64,000 nt of DNA from Chitinophaga parva (GTDB lineage Bacteria > Bacteroidota > Bacteroidia > Chitinophagales > Chitinophagaceae). Position 1 is the first letter of the stretch. Every line of letters starts with the position of its first letter. The notes beneath the pieces are model-generated. The model saw only the letters and a list, made by a program, of their open reading frames with translations, did no database searches and was not told the origin of the DNA. The position numbers and the translations under genes were made by a program. The DNA lies in contig NZ_QCYK01000002.1 in assembly GCF_003071345.1 (NCBI RefSeq), forward strand, positions 124,001 to 188,000, read 5' to 3'. This document shows, one piece after another, positions 25,957-34,335 of the stretch.

Positions 25957-27651
25957 CTATTGTAAAGTAAATGTACCGGCATCATTCTTAATAACACCCA
26001 ACTCACATGCCCTCACCATGAGGCTTCCATGCGCCCCGTCATTTACAAATAATCCATAAGCATTCCTCATACCTAATCCTACTTTAGCCACTTTCACCCG
26101 TTCCAGTAACGTATTTTGCAAACTTCCAATTTTATCACCCGCGTTCCTCGCCCGCACATTAATACCATTTGACAAGCTATTCTCCATCTCCACATCACGG
26201 ATCACCAGCCCCGAAATATCCCGCTTATCCACGCAGATCTCCAATGCCGCCCGCCAGTTCCACTCATGATCAAACCCGCCACAGGTGCGAAGCTCACAAT
26301 CCTCCACCAGCGTAGTGCCCGTGAAATTATTATCCGATCCTTTCCGGGAGGTAGGGAAGGTATTGCTGATCAGCACACCGCAGCCGGGCGTAATATCCGT
26401 GAAAATACAATTGCGTACTGTGTTGCTATCGCCACCGTAAATGGCCGCACCATTAGCCAGGAAAACCAACTGCCCGGTGCAGTTTTCAATAACATTATGT
26501 CCCGGCACATACTCCTGCTTGCGGAAGGGCGCCGGCCATATGGCAAAGCAATCATCGCCACCACCACGGGCTGTGCAATTGCGCATCACGCACCCTCGCA
26601 TGCCCACACAAAAATTAATACCATCGGCAATGGTATTGCGCAGCCGGCAGCCTTCCACCACCAGCCCTTCCGAGTTTTCTATCCACATGCCTACTTTGGT
26701 ATGTTCTATCCAGAGCCGGCTGATCGTAGAGCCGGTCCCGTAAGTGCCAAAAATGCCGTCATTGGTTTCACTGTCGTTGCGGTAATTCAGCTTGCCGGTG
26801 ATGGCAAAGTCTGCCAGGTGGATATTGCTGCCGGTACCTTTAATGCGCACGCGTTTGTTCGCGGAAGCATACGCATTTTCGTCGCCTTCCAGCACACTGT
26901 ACCACATGCCGGCTCCCTGGATGATAACGCCGGACGGCACCACAATATCGCCGGTGATCTTATAGGTGCCCACCGGCAGCCACACTGTTTTGCCACCGGA
27001 TGCAGCCGCCGCAATGCACTTGCGCATTGCATCCGTGTAGTCTGTGCCGCCATCGCTGAAATCCGCCAGGGACAAGGCATTAACTGGCATGGCCAGCGCG
27101 GGCGCCACCTGCTCCAGGTCTGCCATGTCAATGATGCAACGGGTGATGTCTCCTGCTTTACAATCCAGCGCTATCCGCACTATATCCCCTTTGCGCACCG
27201 CCACGTCCCGCAGGCGTAGCTCATCATAAAAGTTTCTCACTTTGCCGGAATCCGGGTCATTGCTGAAGGGATACTTGCCGTACAGGTAACAGTAACGGGA
27301 GGTGACATGGCAATCCTTCACCAACTGCCCGTTCCTGTAAATACCAAAGGTAGACTTCAACCCGCCACCCTTTCCGGCATCGGGAAGGCTGTAACGCACC
27401 ACCAGTGCATTGGCATTGGCCAGCGCGGTAAATTCCACGTATTGCCCTTTTCCCTTCAGCTGTACGCAACGTTGCCCGGAAGATTCCGTTTCTACGCGGT
27501 AAGGGCCATATTGTGGCCCCAGTACCTGTCCGCTGGTACGCATGTTTTCGGCCTCGTAAGTGGTCCAGGGAATGGCTGCACCAGGCTTTTGCCGGGCCAG
27601 CAACAGCACGGGACATAATAACAATAGCAGCAGGAGTTGTTGGCTTTTCAT
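25957..27651 (-). CDS. Secreted parallel beta-helix glycosidase, GH87-like (alpha-1,3-glucanase/mycodextranase type)
   Basis: 564 residues from ATG 27651, the start that gives a clean signal peptide (MKSQQLLLLLLLCPVLLLA). Residues about 30-175 form a carbohydrate-binding-like beta domain (YEAENMRTSGQVLG, YCYLYGKYPFSNDPDSGK, NFYDELRLRDV). The rest is a right-handed beta-helix with ADGINFC, then the paired aspartates of GGGDDCFAIWP, then LANGAAIYGGDSNTVRNC. In GH87 enzymes catalytic aspartates include such a DD pair, which supports the assignment. Likely substrate is an alpha-1,3-glucan or related fungal or bacterial polymer. Both flanks are decayed gene fragments. Confidence 0.68.
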   Translation of the reverse strand: MKSQQLLLLLLLCPVLLLARQKPGAAIPWTTYEAENMRTSGQVLGPQYGPYRVETESSGQRCVQLKGKGQYVEFTALANANALVVRYSLPDAGKGGGLKSTFGIYRNGQLVKDCHVTSRYCYLYGKYPFSNDPDSGKVRNFYDELRLRDVAVRKGDIVRIALDCKAGDITRCIIDMADLEQVAPALAMPVNALSLADFSDGGTDYTDAMRKCIAAAASGGKTVWLPVGTYKITGDIVVPSGVIIQGAGMWYSVLEGDENAYASANKRVRIKGTGSNIHLADFAITGKLNYRNDSETNDGIFGTYGTGSTISRLWIEHTKVGMWIENSEGLVVEGCRLRNTIADGINFCVGMRGCVMRNCTARGGGDDCFAIWPAPFRKQEYVPGHNVIENCTGQLVFLANGAAIYGGDSNTVRNCIFTDITPGCGVLISNTFPTSRKGSDNNFTGTTLVEDCELRTCGGFDHEWNWRAALEICVDKRDISGLVIRDVEMENSLSNGINVRARNAGDKIGSLQNTLLERVKVAKVGLGMRNAYGLFVNDGAHGSLMVRACELGVIKNDAGTFTLQ

Positions 27652-27720
27652 AACGCTTGGGAAGTATAACATTCCCATTAAGATACAGCGGCAACGGCAA
27701 ACTTTATAGCATACCCGGCT

Positions 27721-27984
27721 ACAGCCCCTGGAATTTATCCAGAAGGTGTTGGGTGAAAGGGCCTGCTCAAAATAATACACCAGGTTTTTCTGATCAGAGA
27801 CGGCGCGCCACCAGGTAGTGGAAATGTTGGGATGCTCTGGTGTAGTGATACCATATGGTACAGAGCAGTCATCACCGTATAGGCGTGGTCGTGATACACT
27901 ACCAGCTTGCTGTTAATGTATTCAAAGATAGCATTGTCGCCGGATGCATCAGAAATGGAAAGATGCAAAGTTCTCCTGCCTGAG
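27721..27984 (-). pseudogene. Fragment of a choloylglycine-hydrolase/penicillin-acylase-type gene
   Basis: Two frames give C-terminal pieces of an Ntn-hydrolase of the choloylglycine hydrolase family. The first reads TLHLSISDASGDNAIFEYIN then KLVVYHDHAYTVMT. The second, after a frame change and a deletion, reads VPYGITTPEHPNISTTWWRA, VSDQKNLVYYFEQ and SPNTFWIN. The front half, with the nucleophile cysteine, is missing, and the piece between the two parts has been lost. It lies between the beta-lactamase stop and the GH87-like gene and cannot be functional. Confidence 0.75.
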
Positions 27985-28866
27985 TTAATGGCTGGTCCAG
28001 TGGTCAAAAGCGGCCTTCGCCGTGGCTGCAATTACCTGCTCCCGCGTGGCCTCATCTGCCCGGGAATCTGTGACCAGCACGGCCAGGAGCACGTGCTGTC
28101 CATTGGGCAGGGTAATGATGCCTGTATCGTTGGTAGCGCGGGTAAGGCCATCGTGCGTGCCGGAGGTGCCGGTTTTATGCGCTACAACGGTGCCGGCAGG
28201 CAGTTGCCCTTTAATGCGGTGGGCGCCCGGCGTAGAGTTGACCATCAGGTCCATGAGCAGCTGCTGGCTGGAAGGGGAGAGCTTCCTGCCGGTATAGAAG
28301 ATGTGGAGTAATTGTACCAGGCCCGCCGCGGTAGACCAGTTGCGGTATTGTATCCGTTCATTTTCCGTCTGCACTTTTTCTGTAGTGGCAATGCTGATCT
28401 CCTTCACGCCCAGGCTGTGTATGTATTTATCGGCGGCAGCGGTGCCCCCCAATAAATGCAACAGCACATCGCAGGCGCTACCATCACTTTCGGCCACGTT
28501 GTAACGCAGCAGTTCCCGCACGGTTACGTCTATGTTGCCATCCGGGTGCGCATCACGCAGGGGGCTGTGGCCCACGCGGATGTAGTCCGCTTTGGTTACG
28601 TGGACGGGCTGGTCCAGTTTCAGTTTGCCCTGGTCCACTGTATGCAGCACCGCCATGGCAATCGGGAACTTATACACGCTTTGCATGGGCGCATGCACGT
28701 GGGCATTGAGGGAGGCGGTATCGCCGGTTTCCAGTACCTGCGCATATACGGCCACACGGCCCTTCGCCTGGGCTGCAATGTCCTGGAATTGTTGATGGAG
28801 GGACGTTTGGGCGGAAACGGGAAGAGTGGCCAACAAGGCGCCAAAGAGCATTTTAAAGTGGTGCAT
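27985..28866 (-). CDS. Class A beta-lactamase (subclass A2-like)
   Basis: Serine beta-lactamase exported by a signal peptide (MLFGALLATLPVSAQ). In the 293 residues I see the active-site SVYK near residue 63, the second motif as SDG (AESDGSACDVLLHLL) rather than the usual SDN, the omega-loop region TEKVQTENERIQYRNW and the KTG triad in AHKTGTSGTHDG near 234. The QYRNW element is typical of the Bacteroidota PER/VEB/CfxA branch. Hydrolysis of penicillins or cephalosporins is expected, but the SDG motif could alter the profile. It follows a secreted hypothetical gene by 15 bases. Confidence 0.9.
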   Translation of the reverse strand: MHHFKMLFGALLATLPVSAQTSLHQQFQDIAAQAKGRVAVYAQVLETGDTASLNAHVHAPMQSVYKFPIAMAVLHTVDQGKLKLDQPVHVTKADYIRVGHSPLRDAHPDGNIDVTVRELLRYNVAESDGSACDVLLHLLGGTAAADKYIHSLGVKEISIATTEKVQTENERIQYRNWSTAAGLVQLLHIFYTGRKLSPSSQQLLMDLMVNSTPGAHRIKGQLPAGTVVAHKTGTSGTHDGLTRATNDTGIITLPNGQHVLLAVLVTDSRADEATREQVIAATAKAAFDHWTSH

Positions 28867-28881
28867 GTCTGGGTTTGTTAT

Positions 28882-29469
28882 TTAGGGGTGGGCTGTTTCC
28901 AGGTATTTTTTTGCCAGCGCCTTGCAATCAGCTATGGCACGGGTGGCAGTGGCAGCCACGTTGAGCAGTTGTGTTTTGCGGCGCACGGTCACATCATACT
29001 GATCCCACTGGAAGCCCAGCATGCCTTGTGTGTTTTCAGTGCTGTAGCTGAAGACCAGCGGGGCTTTGCGCGCATGTACCTCGTAGTAAACGTAGTGCAG
29101 TTGCGCGGCTGCGGGCGTTGCATTGGTTGGATTGGGCGGTTGGTTGTGCACTTCCAGGATCTCAGACACGGGCAGGTCCTTGTTCTTCGTGGTCCATACG
29201 ATCAGTGTAAGTGTGCCGCTGGCGCTGATTTTCCGGCTGTATTCTTTTGGATCCAGTTTAAACCGGGGTGTCACGGATTGCAGCATCTTCATGGCTTTGG
29301 CTTGTGTAAGACCAGGCCAGGCCGGTGTGGCTACCAAGGTGTTGCCACTATGCATGTACACTTTGTCATGCGCCAGTTGCGCGGCATAAGTAGGTTGATC
29401 GCCATGCTGCGCGTGTGCCTTTGCCGTAAGCAGAAAGGCCAGGAGGGAAAGTTGGAAAAGGTATCGCAT
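28882..29469 (-). CDS. Secreted hypothetical protein
   Basis: 195 residues from ATG 29469, chosen because it gives a signal peptide (MRYLFQLSLLAFLLTAKAHA). The mature part is about 175 residues, mixed alpha/beta, with WPGLTQAKAMKMLQSVTPRF, SGTLTLIVWTTKN and a beta-rich centre (LHYVYYEVHARKAPLVFSYS). There is no lipobox cysteine and no recognised domain. It is followed closely by the beta-lactamase gene and may share its transcript. Function unknown. Confidence 0.7.
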   Translation of the reverse strand: MRYLFQLSLLAFLLTAKAHAQHGDQPTYAAQLAHDKVYMHSGNTLVATPAWPGLTQAKAMKMLQSVTPRFKLDPKEYSRKISASGTLTLIVWTTKNKDLPVSEILEVHNQPPNPTNATPAAAQLHYVYYEVHARKAPLVFSYSTENTQGMLGFQWDQYDVTVRRKTQLLNVAATATRAIADCKALAKKYLETAHP

Positions 29470-29485
29470 CCGCCATTTGCCGCAA

Positions 29486-29517
29486 ATCTTGTACCGCACT
29501 GGGCGGCGGTACAAGAT
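29486..29517. other. Hairpin between the AhpD-like and secreted-hypothetical genes
   Basis: A perfect 12-bp inverted repeat (29486-29497 with 29506-29517) lies 17 bases before the ATG of the secreted hypothetical gene. There is a T-rich stretch only on its plus-strand side. It may be an attenuator or operator rather than a simple terminator for the minus-strand genes. Confidence 0.5.
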
Positions 29518-29533
29518 TGAAAGTTATTTTTCT

Positions 29534-30073
29534 TTAAGGCAGTGGGGGAGCCGGCGGAAAATCTACCGGCACCCGCAACAGGCGGTATGCATAATTGGTA
29601 AAGCTCATTACACTCACCAATCCCAGTAGGTCTACCAGCGCTGCCGGGCTGTAGCCCGTTGCTGTAAAGGCTTCCAGTAGTTCGTCTGCCACGCTGCCCC
29701 GGTTGTCAATAATGGACTTGATCACTTTATAGAGCACCGGCCAGTGTCCATTTTCGTACAGGCCTGCACGTAGTTGAACGGTTTCTTCCAGCTTCCATCC
29801 CATTTTTATGGCAGACTGGGTGTGCGATGCCAGGCAGTATTCACAGCCGTTCAGTTCAGACACGATGAGGTACACCGCCTCGCGCTCCTTGCCGTGAAAT
29901 GAGCCCCTGGCCTGGGCTTGCACAAATGCCAGGTAAGCATCCAGCTCATTGCCGGAGTAACCAATGGCGGCATAGAGATTGGGCATGCGCCCTATCAGTT
30001 TTGTGTATTGGTCAAAGTGCGCCTGTGCTTTTTCATTGACCTGCTCACGGGTGGGAACGGGAAATGCTTTCAT
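29534..30073 (-). CDS. Carboxymuconolactone decarboxylase/AhpD-like protein
   Basis: 179-residue all-helical protein of the peroxidase-related CMD/AhpD family. The redox pair CxxC with the following histidine is visible in LNGCEYCLASHTQSA near residue 76, preceded by REAVYLIVSE. AhpD-like proteins reduce peroxiredoxins or alkyl hydroperoxides. It is 43 bases downstream of the MDR oxidoreductase gene, suggesting a stress-response pair controlled by the divergent AraC regulator. Confidence 0.85.
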   Translation of the reverse strand: MKAFPVPTREQVNEKAQAHFDQYTKLIGRMPNLYAAIGYSGNELDAYLAFVQAQARGSFHGKEREAVYLIVSELNGCEYCLASHTQSAIKMGWKLEETVQLRAGLYENGHWPVLYKVIKSIIDNRGSVADELLEAFTATGYSPAALVDLLGLVSVMSFTNYAYRLLRVPVDFPPAPPLP

Positions 30074-30116
30074 CGCTGTGTTGGGTTTTGTAAAGTGAAT
30101 GTAACATATTTACCAC

Positions 30117-31058
30117 TTACACATTGATCACGATCTTGCCCCGCTTCACCCCTCTTTCCAATGCCAGGTGGGCTTCCCGCATCTGGTCAAAAGTAAATAC
30201 TTCTGACACGTTGGATTTCAGTTTGCCTTCGGCCAATAATGCTGCGATGGCCTGCATATCCTTACCGCTGGATGCCACCAGGTGAAATGCACCATGGATG
30301 CCCAGTGCCCGGGCTTTTTCTACCACGTCCGCATTAAGCCCGGAGGGAATGCTGATGATGGTCCCGCCTTTTTTGATCACCTTTAATGAACGGTCAATAT
30401 TCTCCCCGCCAATGGCATCCAGCACAAAATCCACCTCACTTACCACGTCTTCAAAACGGTGCGCCTTATAGTCGATCACCTCATCCGCACCCAGCGCTTT
30501 CACAAAGTCCGCGTTTTGCGCGGAGGCAGTACCTATTACGTAGGCGCCGGCCAGCCTGGCCAGTTGCACCGCATAGTGGCCTACACCGCCGGCCGCAGCA
30601 TGGATCAGTACCCGCTGGCCGGGAACAATGTTGTATTCATGATACAGGAATTGGTAAGCAGTGAGCGCAGCCAGGGTCGCGGCTGCGGCATCTTCATACG
30701 GGATGTTGTCCGGCTTCAGGGCCAGGTGGGCGGCAGGTGCAGCTACATAGGCTGCGTAAGCCTGCCCATGACCGGGAAAGTTCACCATACCAAACACTGC
30801 ATCGCCCGGTTTAATATCTTTTACATCCGGGCTCACGGCTGCCACCTCACCGGAAATATCCCAACCCAGGATGAGAGGCTTAAAGTCTTTAAAACGGCCG
30901 TATAAACCCTTGCCTGCGCGGGATTTTACGTCTACAGGGTTAATGCTCAGGGATTTGGTTTTTATCAATACTTCCCCCGGCTGCAGGGCCGGGATGGGAA
31001 GGTCTGTGTATTGAAGATTTTCTACACCGCCAGGTTGTTCCAGGGTAATTGCTTTCAT
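30117..31058 (-). CDS. NADP-dependent MDR oxidoreductase (quinone oxidoreductase-like)
   Basis: 313-residue zinc-free medium-chain dehydrogenase. Motifs are KAITLEQPGGVENLQY at the start, SINPVDVKSRAGKG, GWDISGEVAAV and the cofactor loop HAAAGGVGHYAVQLARL near residue 152. It lacks the cysteine-rich structural zinc loop of alcohol dehydrogenases, so quinone or enone reduction is likely. Divergent from an AraC-type regulator, which probably controls it with the AhpD-like gene. Confidence 0.9.
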   Translation of the reverse strand: MKAITLEQPGGVENLQYTDLPIPALQPGEVLIKTKSLSINPVDVKSRAGKGLYGRFKDFKPLILGWDISGEVAAVSPDVKDIKPGDAVFGMVNFPGHGQAYAAYVAAPAAHLALKPDNIPYEDAAAATLAALTAYQFLYHEYNIVPGQRVLIHAAAGGVGHYAVQLARLAGAYVIGTASAQNADFVKALGADEVIDYKAHRFEDVVSEVDFVLDAIGGENIDRSLKVIKKGGTIISIPSGLNADVVEKARALGIHGAFHLVASSGKDMQAIAALLAEGKLKSNVSEVFTFDQMREAHLALERGVKRGKIVINV

Positions 31059-31169
31059 GATGGTTGCCTTTTATGGTGTAAAATTGTACAGATATTCAAA
31101 GAAAGAGCTGAACTATATTGCCAAAAACAGGTATTTTTTGGTCAATTTTACCGGCTTAAATAAAGGCAT

Positions 31170-32036
31170 ATGCAAAAGGAAAATCTGTACCAGCCCTATG
31201 AAATAGAAGTAAAAACCCTGGAAGAAGGCCCCGCACCGGGCCACGTGCACAGCTTCTTTGAGCTGGTGTATGTGCTGGAAGGCACGGGCATCCAGTGTAT
31301 CAACAACCATGAGTTTTCCTATTTTCCTAACCATATGTTCCTCATTACCCCGGAAGATTGCCACGCGTTTAAAGTGCAAACGGCCACGCGCTTTTTCTTC
31401 ATGCGGTTTAATGATGCCTACATTGCTTCCGGCAGCCTGAAGGCAGACCGCCAGCGCCACCGTGCTTTCAACCAGCGCCTGGAGTTTATCCTGCAGAGTG
31501 CCAACCACCAGCCAGGCTGCATTCTGTGGAAACAGGATGATAAGCTGCTGATGAGGCCCTTGCTGGAGGCCATGGCACGGGAACTGTCAAACCGGGAGCT
31601 TTATAGCCAGGAGATCATTGAGCAGTTTGTAAACACGGTACTCTGGATCGTGGTGCGCAACATAGCCCGCACCCTGCCCCAGAAAGTGGACGCCGTTTCA
31701 GCGGAAAAAACACAGGACATCCTGCAGTATATCCATACAAATATCTATGAGCCGGAAATGCTGCGCGCACCTGTGATAGCAGGGCATTTCGGCATTTCTG
31801 TAAATTACCTGGGCAAGTATTTTAAGAAGCATACAGCAGAAACCCTGCAGCAATACATCACCACCTACAAACTGAAGCTGGTGGAAAAGCGCCTGTTGCA
31901 CAGTGATATGCGCATCAATGAAATTGCCATGGAACTTAATTTTGCAGATGAAAGTCACCTGAACCGCATTTTCAAAAAGTACCAGGGTATGAGCCCCACC
32001 GCTTACCGGAAGTCCAGGCGGCGCGTGGCGGTTTAA
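31170..32036 (+). CDS. AraC-family transcriptional regulator
   Basis: 288 residues with an N-terminal cupin sensor ([20 protein letters not shown], residues 23-42, then [11 protein letters not shown]) and a C-terminal double helix-turn-helix (about 185-285). In the latter, [20 protein letters not shown] is the first helix pair and [18 protein letters not shown] the second. The histidines in the sensor could bind a metal or small effector. It is divergent from the MDR oxidoreductase operon. The next gene begins 80 bases after its stop. Confidence 0.92.
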   Translation: MQKENLYQPYEIEVKTLEEGPAPGHVHSFFELVYVLEGTGIQCINNHEFSYFPNHMFLITPEDCHAFKVQTATRFFFMRFNDAYIASGSLKADRQRHRAFNQRLEFILQSANHQPGCILWKQDDKLLMRPLLEAMARELSNRELYSQEIIEQFVNTVLWIVVRNIARTLPQKVDAVSAEKTQDILQYIHTNIYEPEMLRAPVIAGHFGISVNYLGKYFKKHTAETLQQYITTYKLKLVEKRLLHSDMRINEIAMELNFADESHLNRIFKKYQGMSPTAYRKSRRRVAV

Positions 32037-32087
32037 TGCGTCACAACGCACAGCCTGGTTTTAACAAAACCTTTAAATTAGGCTTAC

Positions 32088-32095
32088 TATCTTTC
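32088..32095 (+). promoter_or_regulatory. Putative -7 box of the YiaA-like gene
   Basis: TATCTTTC, one mismatch from TAnnTTTG, 21 bases before the ATG at 32117. Confidence 0.4.
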
Positions 32096-32116
32096 CGTAA
32101 ACAACGCTATCCCTTT

Positions 32117-32548
32117 ATGACCCAAAAGCCTTCAAATGCATTTGTAGCGGCATCCTGGATTGCCCTGCTACTTGGAATTTCAGGTTTTATTGTTGGCCTC
32201 TGGAACGCCACCGGCATGCAACTCAATGAGAAAGGTTATTATTTCACGGTGTTAATGTATGGCCTCTTTGCAGCAGTGTCTGTGCAGAAATGTGTGCGCG
32301 ACCGCCTGGAAGGCATTCCTGTAACCGACATTTATTATGGGCTGAGCTGGTTCTCTATCCTGCTTACCATTGTGCTCCTCACCGTGGGGCTGTGGAATGC
32401 TACACTGTTGCCCAGTGAAAAAGGCTTCTATGCTTTTGCATTCCTGCTTAGTGTGTTTGGCGCTATTACGGTGCAGAAGAACACCCGCGATGCCCAGGCC
32501 GCTAAAAAGCCCGAACAGCAACGCATTCCGATAGAGGTGGACGCCTGA
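32117..32548 (+). CDS. YiaA/YiaB-family inner membrane protein
   Basis: 143 residues from ATG 32117; a longer in-frame reading to 32036 would overlap the AraC stop and lacks homology. Two repeats of the YiaA/B two-helix unit are visible. Unit 1 is [20 protein letters not shown] ending [11 protein letters not shown]. Unit 2 is [20 protein letters not shown] ending VQKNTRDAQ. Function of the family is unknown; it sits in the inner membrane. A terminator follows. Confidence 0.88.
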   Translation: MTQKPSNAFVAASWIALLLGISGFIVGLWNATGMQLNEKGYYFTVLMYGLFAAVSVQKCVRDRLEGIPVTDIYYGLSWFSILLTIVLLTVGLWNATLLPSEKGFYAFAFLLSVFGAITVQKNTRDAQAAKKPEQQRIPIEVDA

Positions 32549-32571
32549 TCAAAGTAGTTTTGGATTACCGT

Positions 32572-32610
32572 AAAGTCTCATGCAACCGCCATTCGCATGG
32601 GACTTTTTTA
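32572..32610 (+). terminator. Terminator after the YiaA-like gene
   Basis: 12-bp stem (32572-32583 with 32595-32606, one G-T pair) and a T-run. It separates this gene from the converging biosynthetic operon. Confidence 0.8.
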
Positions 32611-34332
32611 TGGCCGTACGGGAATATCTGCCTTCTTCAATTGCATATTTTCCCGAAGGTTCCCGGATACCCCCAGGCAATATTCACATGCGTGCAGGGG
32701 CGCAGTTTCGTTCAGGTAGGCGAGGGCCTTTGTTTTGAATTGCGGATCATCCACGGCAATGCCATCTGCTTCCGTATAATTAACCGTAGCTGGAATGCCT
32801 TTAATGGCAAGGGTTTCATTCATGTAAGCCGCACGTGTACATTTATAGAAATAGCCATTGCGGGTAATGAGGCAGCGGTGCCGCATCCAGCAATCATCGT
32901 AAATGTGCTGTATGCGCGCAGGGTCTGTGATCTTCTCTTCCACGAAGATCTCGTTGAATTGCTCCACGTATTTAATGTTCAGCACCACTTCGTACGTTTT
33001 TGCTTTTGCTTTCACTTCTTCCAGGATATGTGGTTTCATGGGCGCGCTGATGTAGTGGGAGATGGTAAGCTGGCCCACGTTTTCCCAGAACAGGTCCGTC
33101 ATGCGGTGCAGCAGCAGCCCGTTAGTGATCACCCGCACCGCACAGCCCAGGTTTGCCTGCCGGATGGTTTGCAGGATCTTGTCCAGCTCCGGGTGCAAGG
33201 TAGGTTCACCGCCGGCGATCTTGAATACATCCGGCAGGAGGTTTTCCTTTACAAAATCACAGCTTGCCCGTACATCTGCCAGGCTCATAAAATGTTTGGC
33301 ATTGAAAGGAGAGATATTGCAACAATCGCGGCAGCGCAGGTTACAGTGCTCCGCCACGTGGATCTCAAATGATTCCGTTTTGATGCGATCCCCTTTCATA
33401 AAATACTTGGGTAGTGTACCTTGTTCCGTTTCGCCTTTCTTTACAAATACGGCTTCCAGCTCCACCAGCAGTTCTTCCCGGCAAATGTCTGCCTGCTGGA
33501 ATGCAAGCTGGCAGCCTGGTGCCAGCACCTTGGGCAGGTAACGTTCCAGGAAGGGCCGGTCTGCCGCATGCTTGTAATACACGCGCATCAGCACAATGTC
33601 TTCCAGTGCAAAACCATAATGGATGTTGTATTGCTTGAGGTTAAACTGCCCTGCCAGGATACGCAGGTTCAGGATGGAGCGGGCCAGTTGTTCGTAGATG
33701 TCGCCCGGGTGTACGGAGTGCTCTCCTACAATGCTGGCTGTGCCGGAAGAGAGCAGCAGGCGTTGCCCTTTGTTTTGAAAGATAGCGCCCCGGCTGAAGT
33801 ACGGGGGCAGTTTGCCGTATTGCTCGGAATATTGGTAGGCCGGTACCTGGTCTTTATTTTCAATGAATGCCAGGGGCGTTTGCACTGCCATGAATTCTAC
33901 CTGCAAGGTATTGCCATCAGTCCCCACTGCGCTGGCAGCTGGTGCTGGATGCTCCCGCCATGCCGTCCCGTAAAAATTTTCAAATGCCTGGTAACGGCCC
34001 GCGTTAAATGCCTGGTACACCCGCGTAATATCCGGCACATAGTTCCAGCAACGGAGCAACGTATACCCGGGGAACAACTGCAAAGTATGCAGCAGCTCAC
34101 GGTAAGCCTCGTATGCTGCGTGGGAAATGCCCTGCTCCAATGAAAGCTCCAGGCGCCCAAATACCCCGTTAGATGCACGCTGCAGGCGTATGTTGCCGTA
34201 AGTTTCTGCTACCGCATGCTCATCCTGTTCCGCAAACCATGCGTCTACCAGCGTACCGTTGATGACGGTTTGCTTCAAAAGGGTGGCATTATCCTGCTGT
34301 GCAATTTGGGTTGCATTTGTTACAAAGCGCAT
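32608..34332 (-). CDS. Chorismatase-like domain fused to a radical SAM domain
   Basis: 574 residues, two enzymes in one chain. Residues 1-about 295 match the chorismatase family (FkbO, Hyg5, XanB2), which convert chorismate to dihydroxycyclohexadiene or hydroxybenzoate. Key stretches are LLRCWNYVPDITR, FNAGRYQAFENFYG, LLLSSGTASIVGEHSVHPGD near 192 and ICREELLVELEAVF near 283. Residues about 315-574 are radical SAM: Cys330, Cys334 and Cys337 in EHCNLRCRDCCN, then KIAGGEPTLHPE and NGYFYKCTRAAY. More cysteines near the end (DDCW, RHRC, HACEYC) suggest an auxiliary cluster. It is the last gene of the eight-gene operon, three bases after the PIG-L gene. I do not know this fusion from described systems. 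Confidence 0.82.
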   Translation of the reverse strand: MRFVTNATQIAQQDNATLLKQTVINGTLVDAWFAEQDEHAVAETYGNIRLQRASNGVFGRLELSLEQGISHAAYEAYRELLHTLQLFPGYTLLRCWNYVPDITRVYQAFNAGRYQAFENFYGTAWREHPAPAASAVGTDGNTLQVEFMAVQTPLAFIENKDQVPAYQYSEQYGKLPPYFSRGAIFQNKGQRLLLSSGTASIVGEHSVHPGDIYEQLARSILNLRILAGQFNLKQYNIHYGFALEDIVLMRVYYKHAADRPFLERYLPKVLAPGCQLAFQQADICREELLVELEAVFVKKGETEQGTLPKYFMKGDRIKTESFEIHVAEHCNLRCRDCCNISPFNAKHFMSLADVRASCDFVKENLLPDVFKIAGGEPTLHPELDKILQTIRQANLGCAVRVITNGLLLHRMTDLFWENVGQLTISHYISAPMKPHILEEVKAKAKTYEVVLNIKYVEQFNEIFVEEKITDPARIQHIYDDCWMRHRCLITRNGYFYKCTRAAYMNETLAIKGIPATVNYTEADGIAVDDPQFKTKALAYLNETAPLHACEYCLGVSGNLRENMQLKKADIPVRP

Positions 34333-34335
34333 GGT

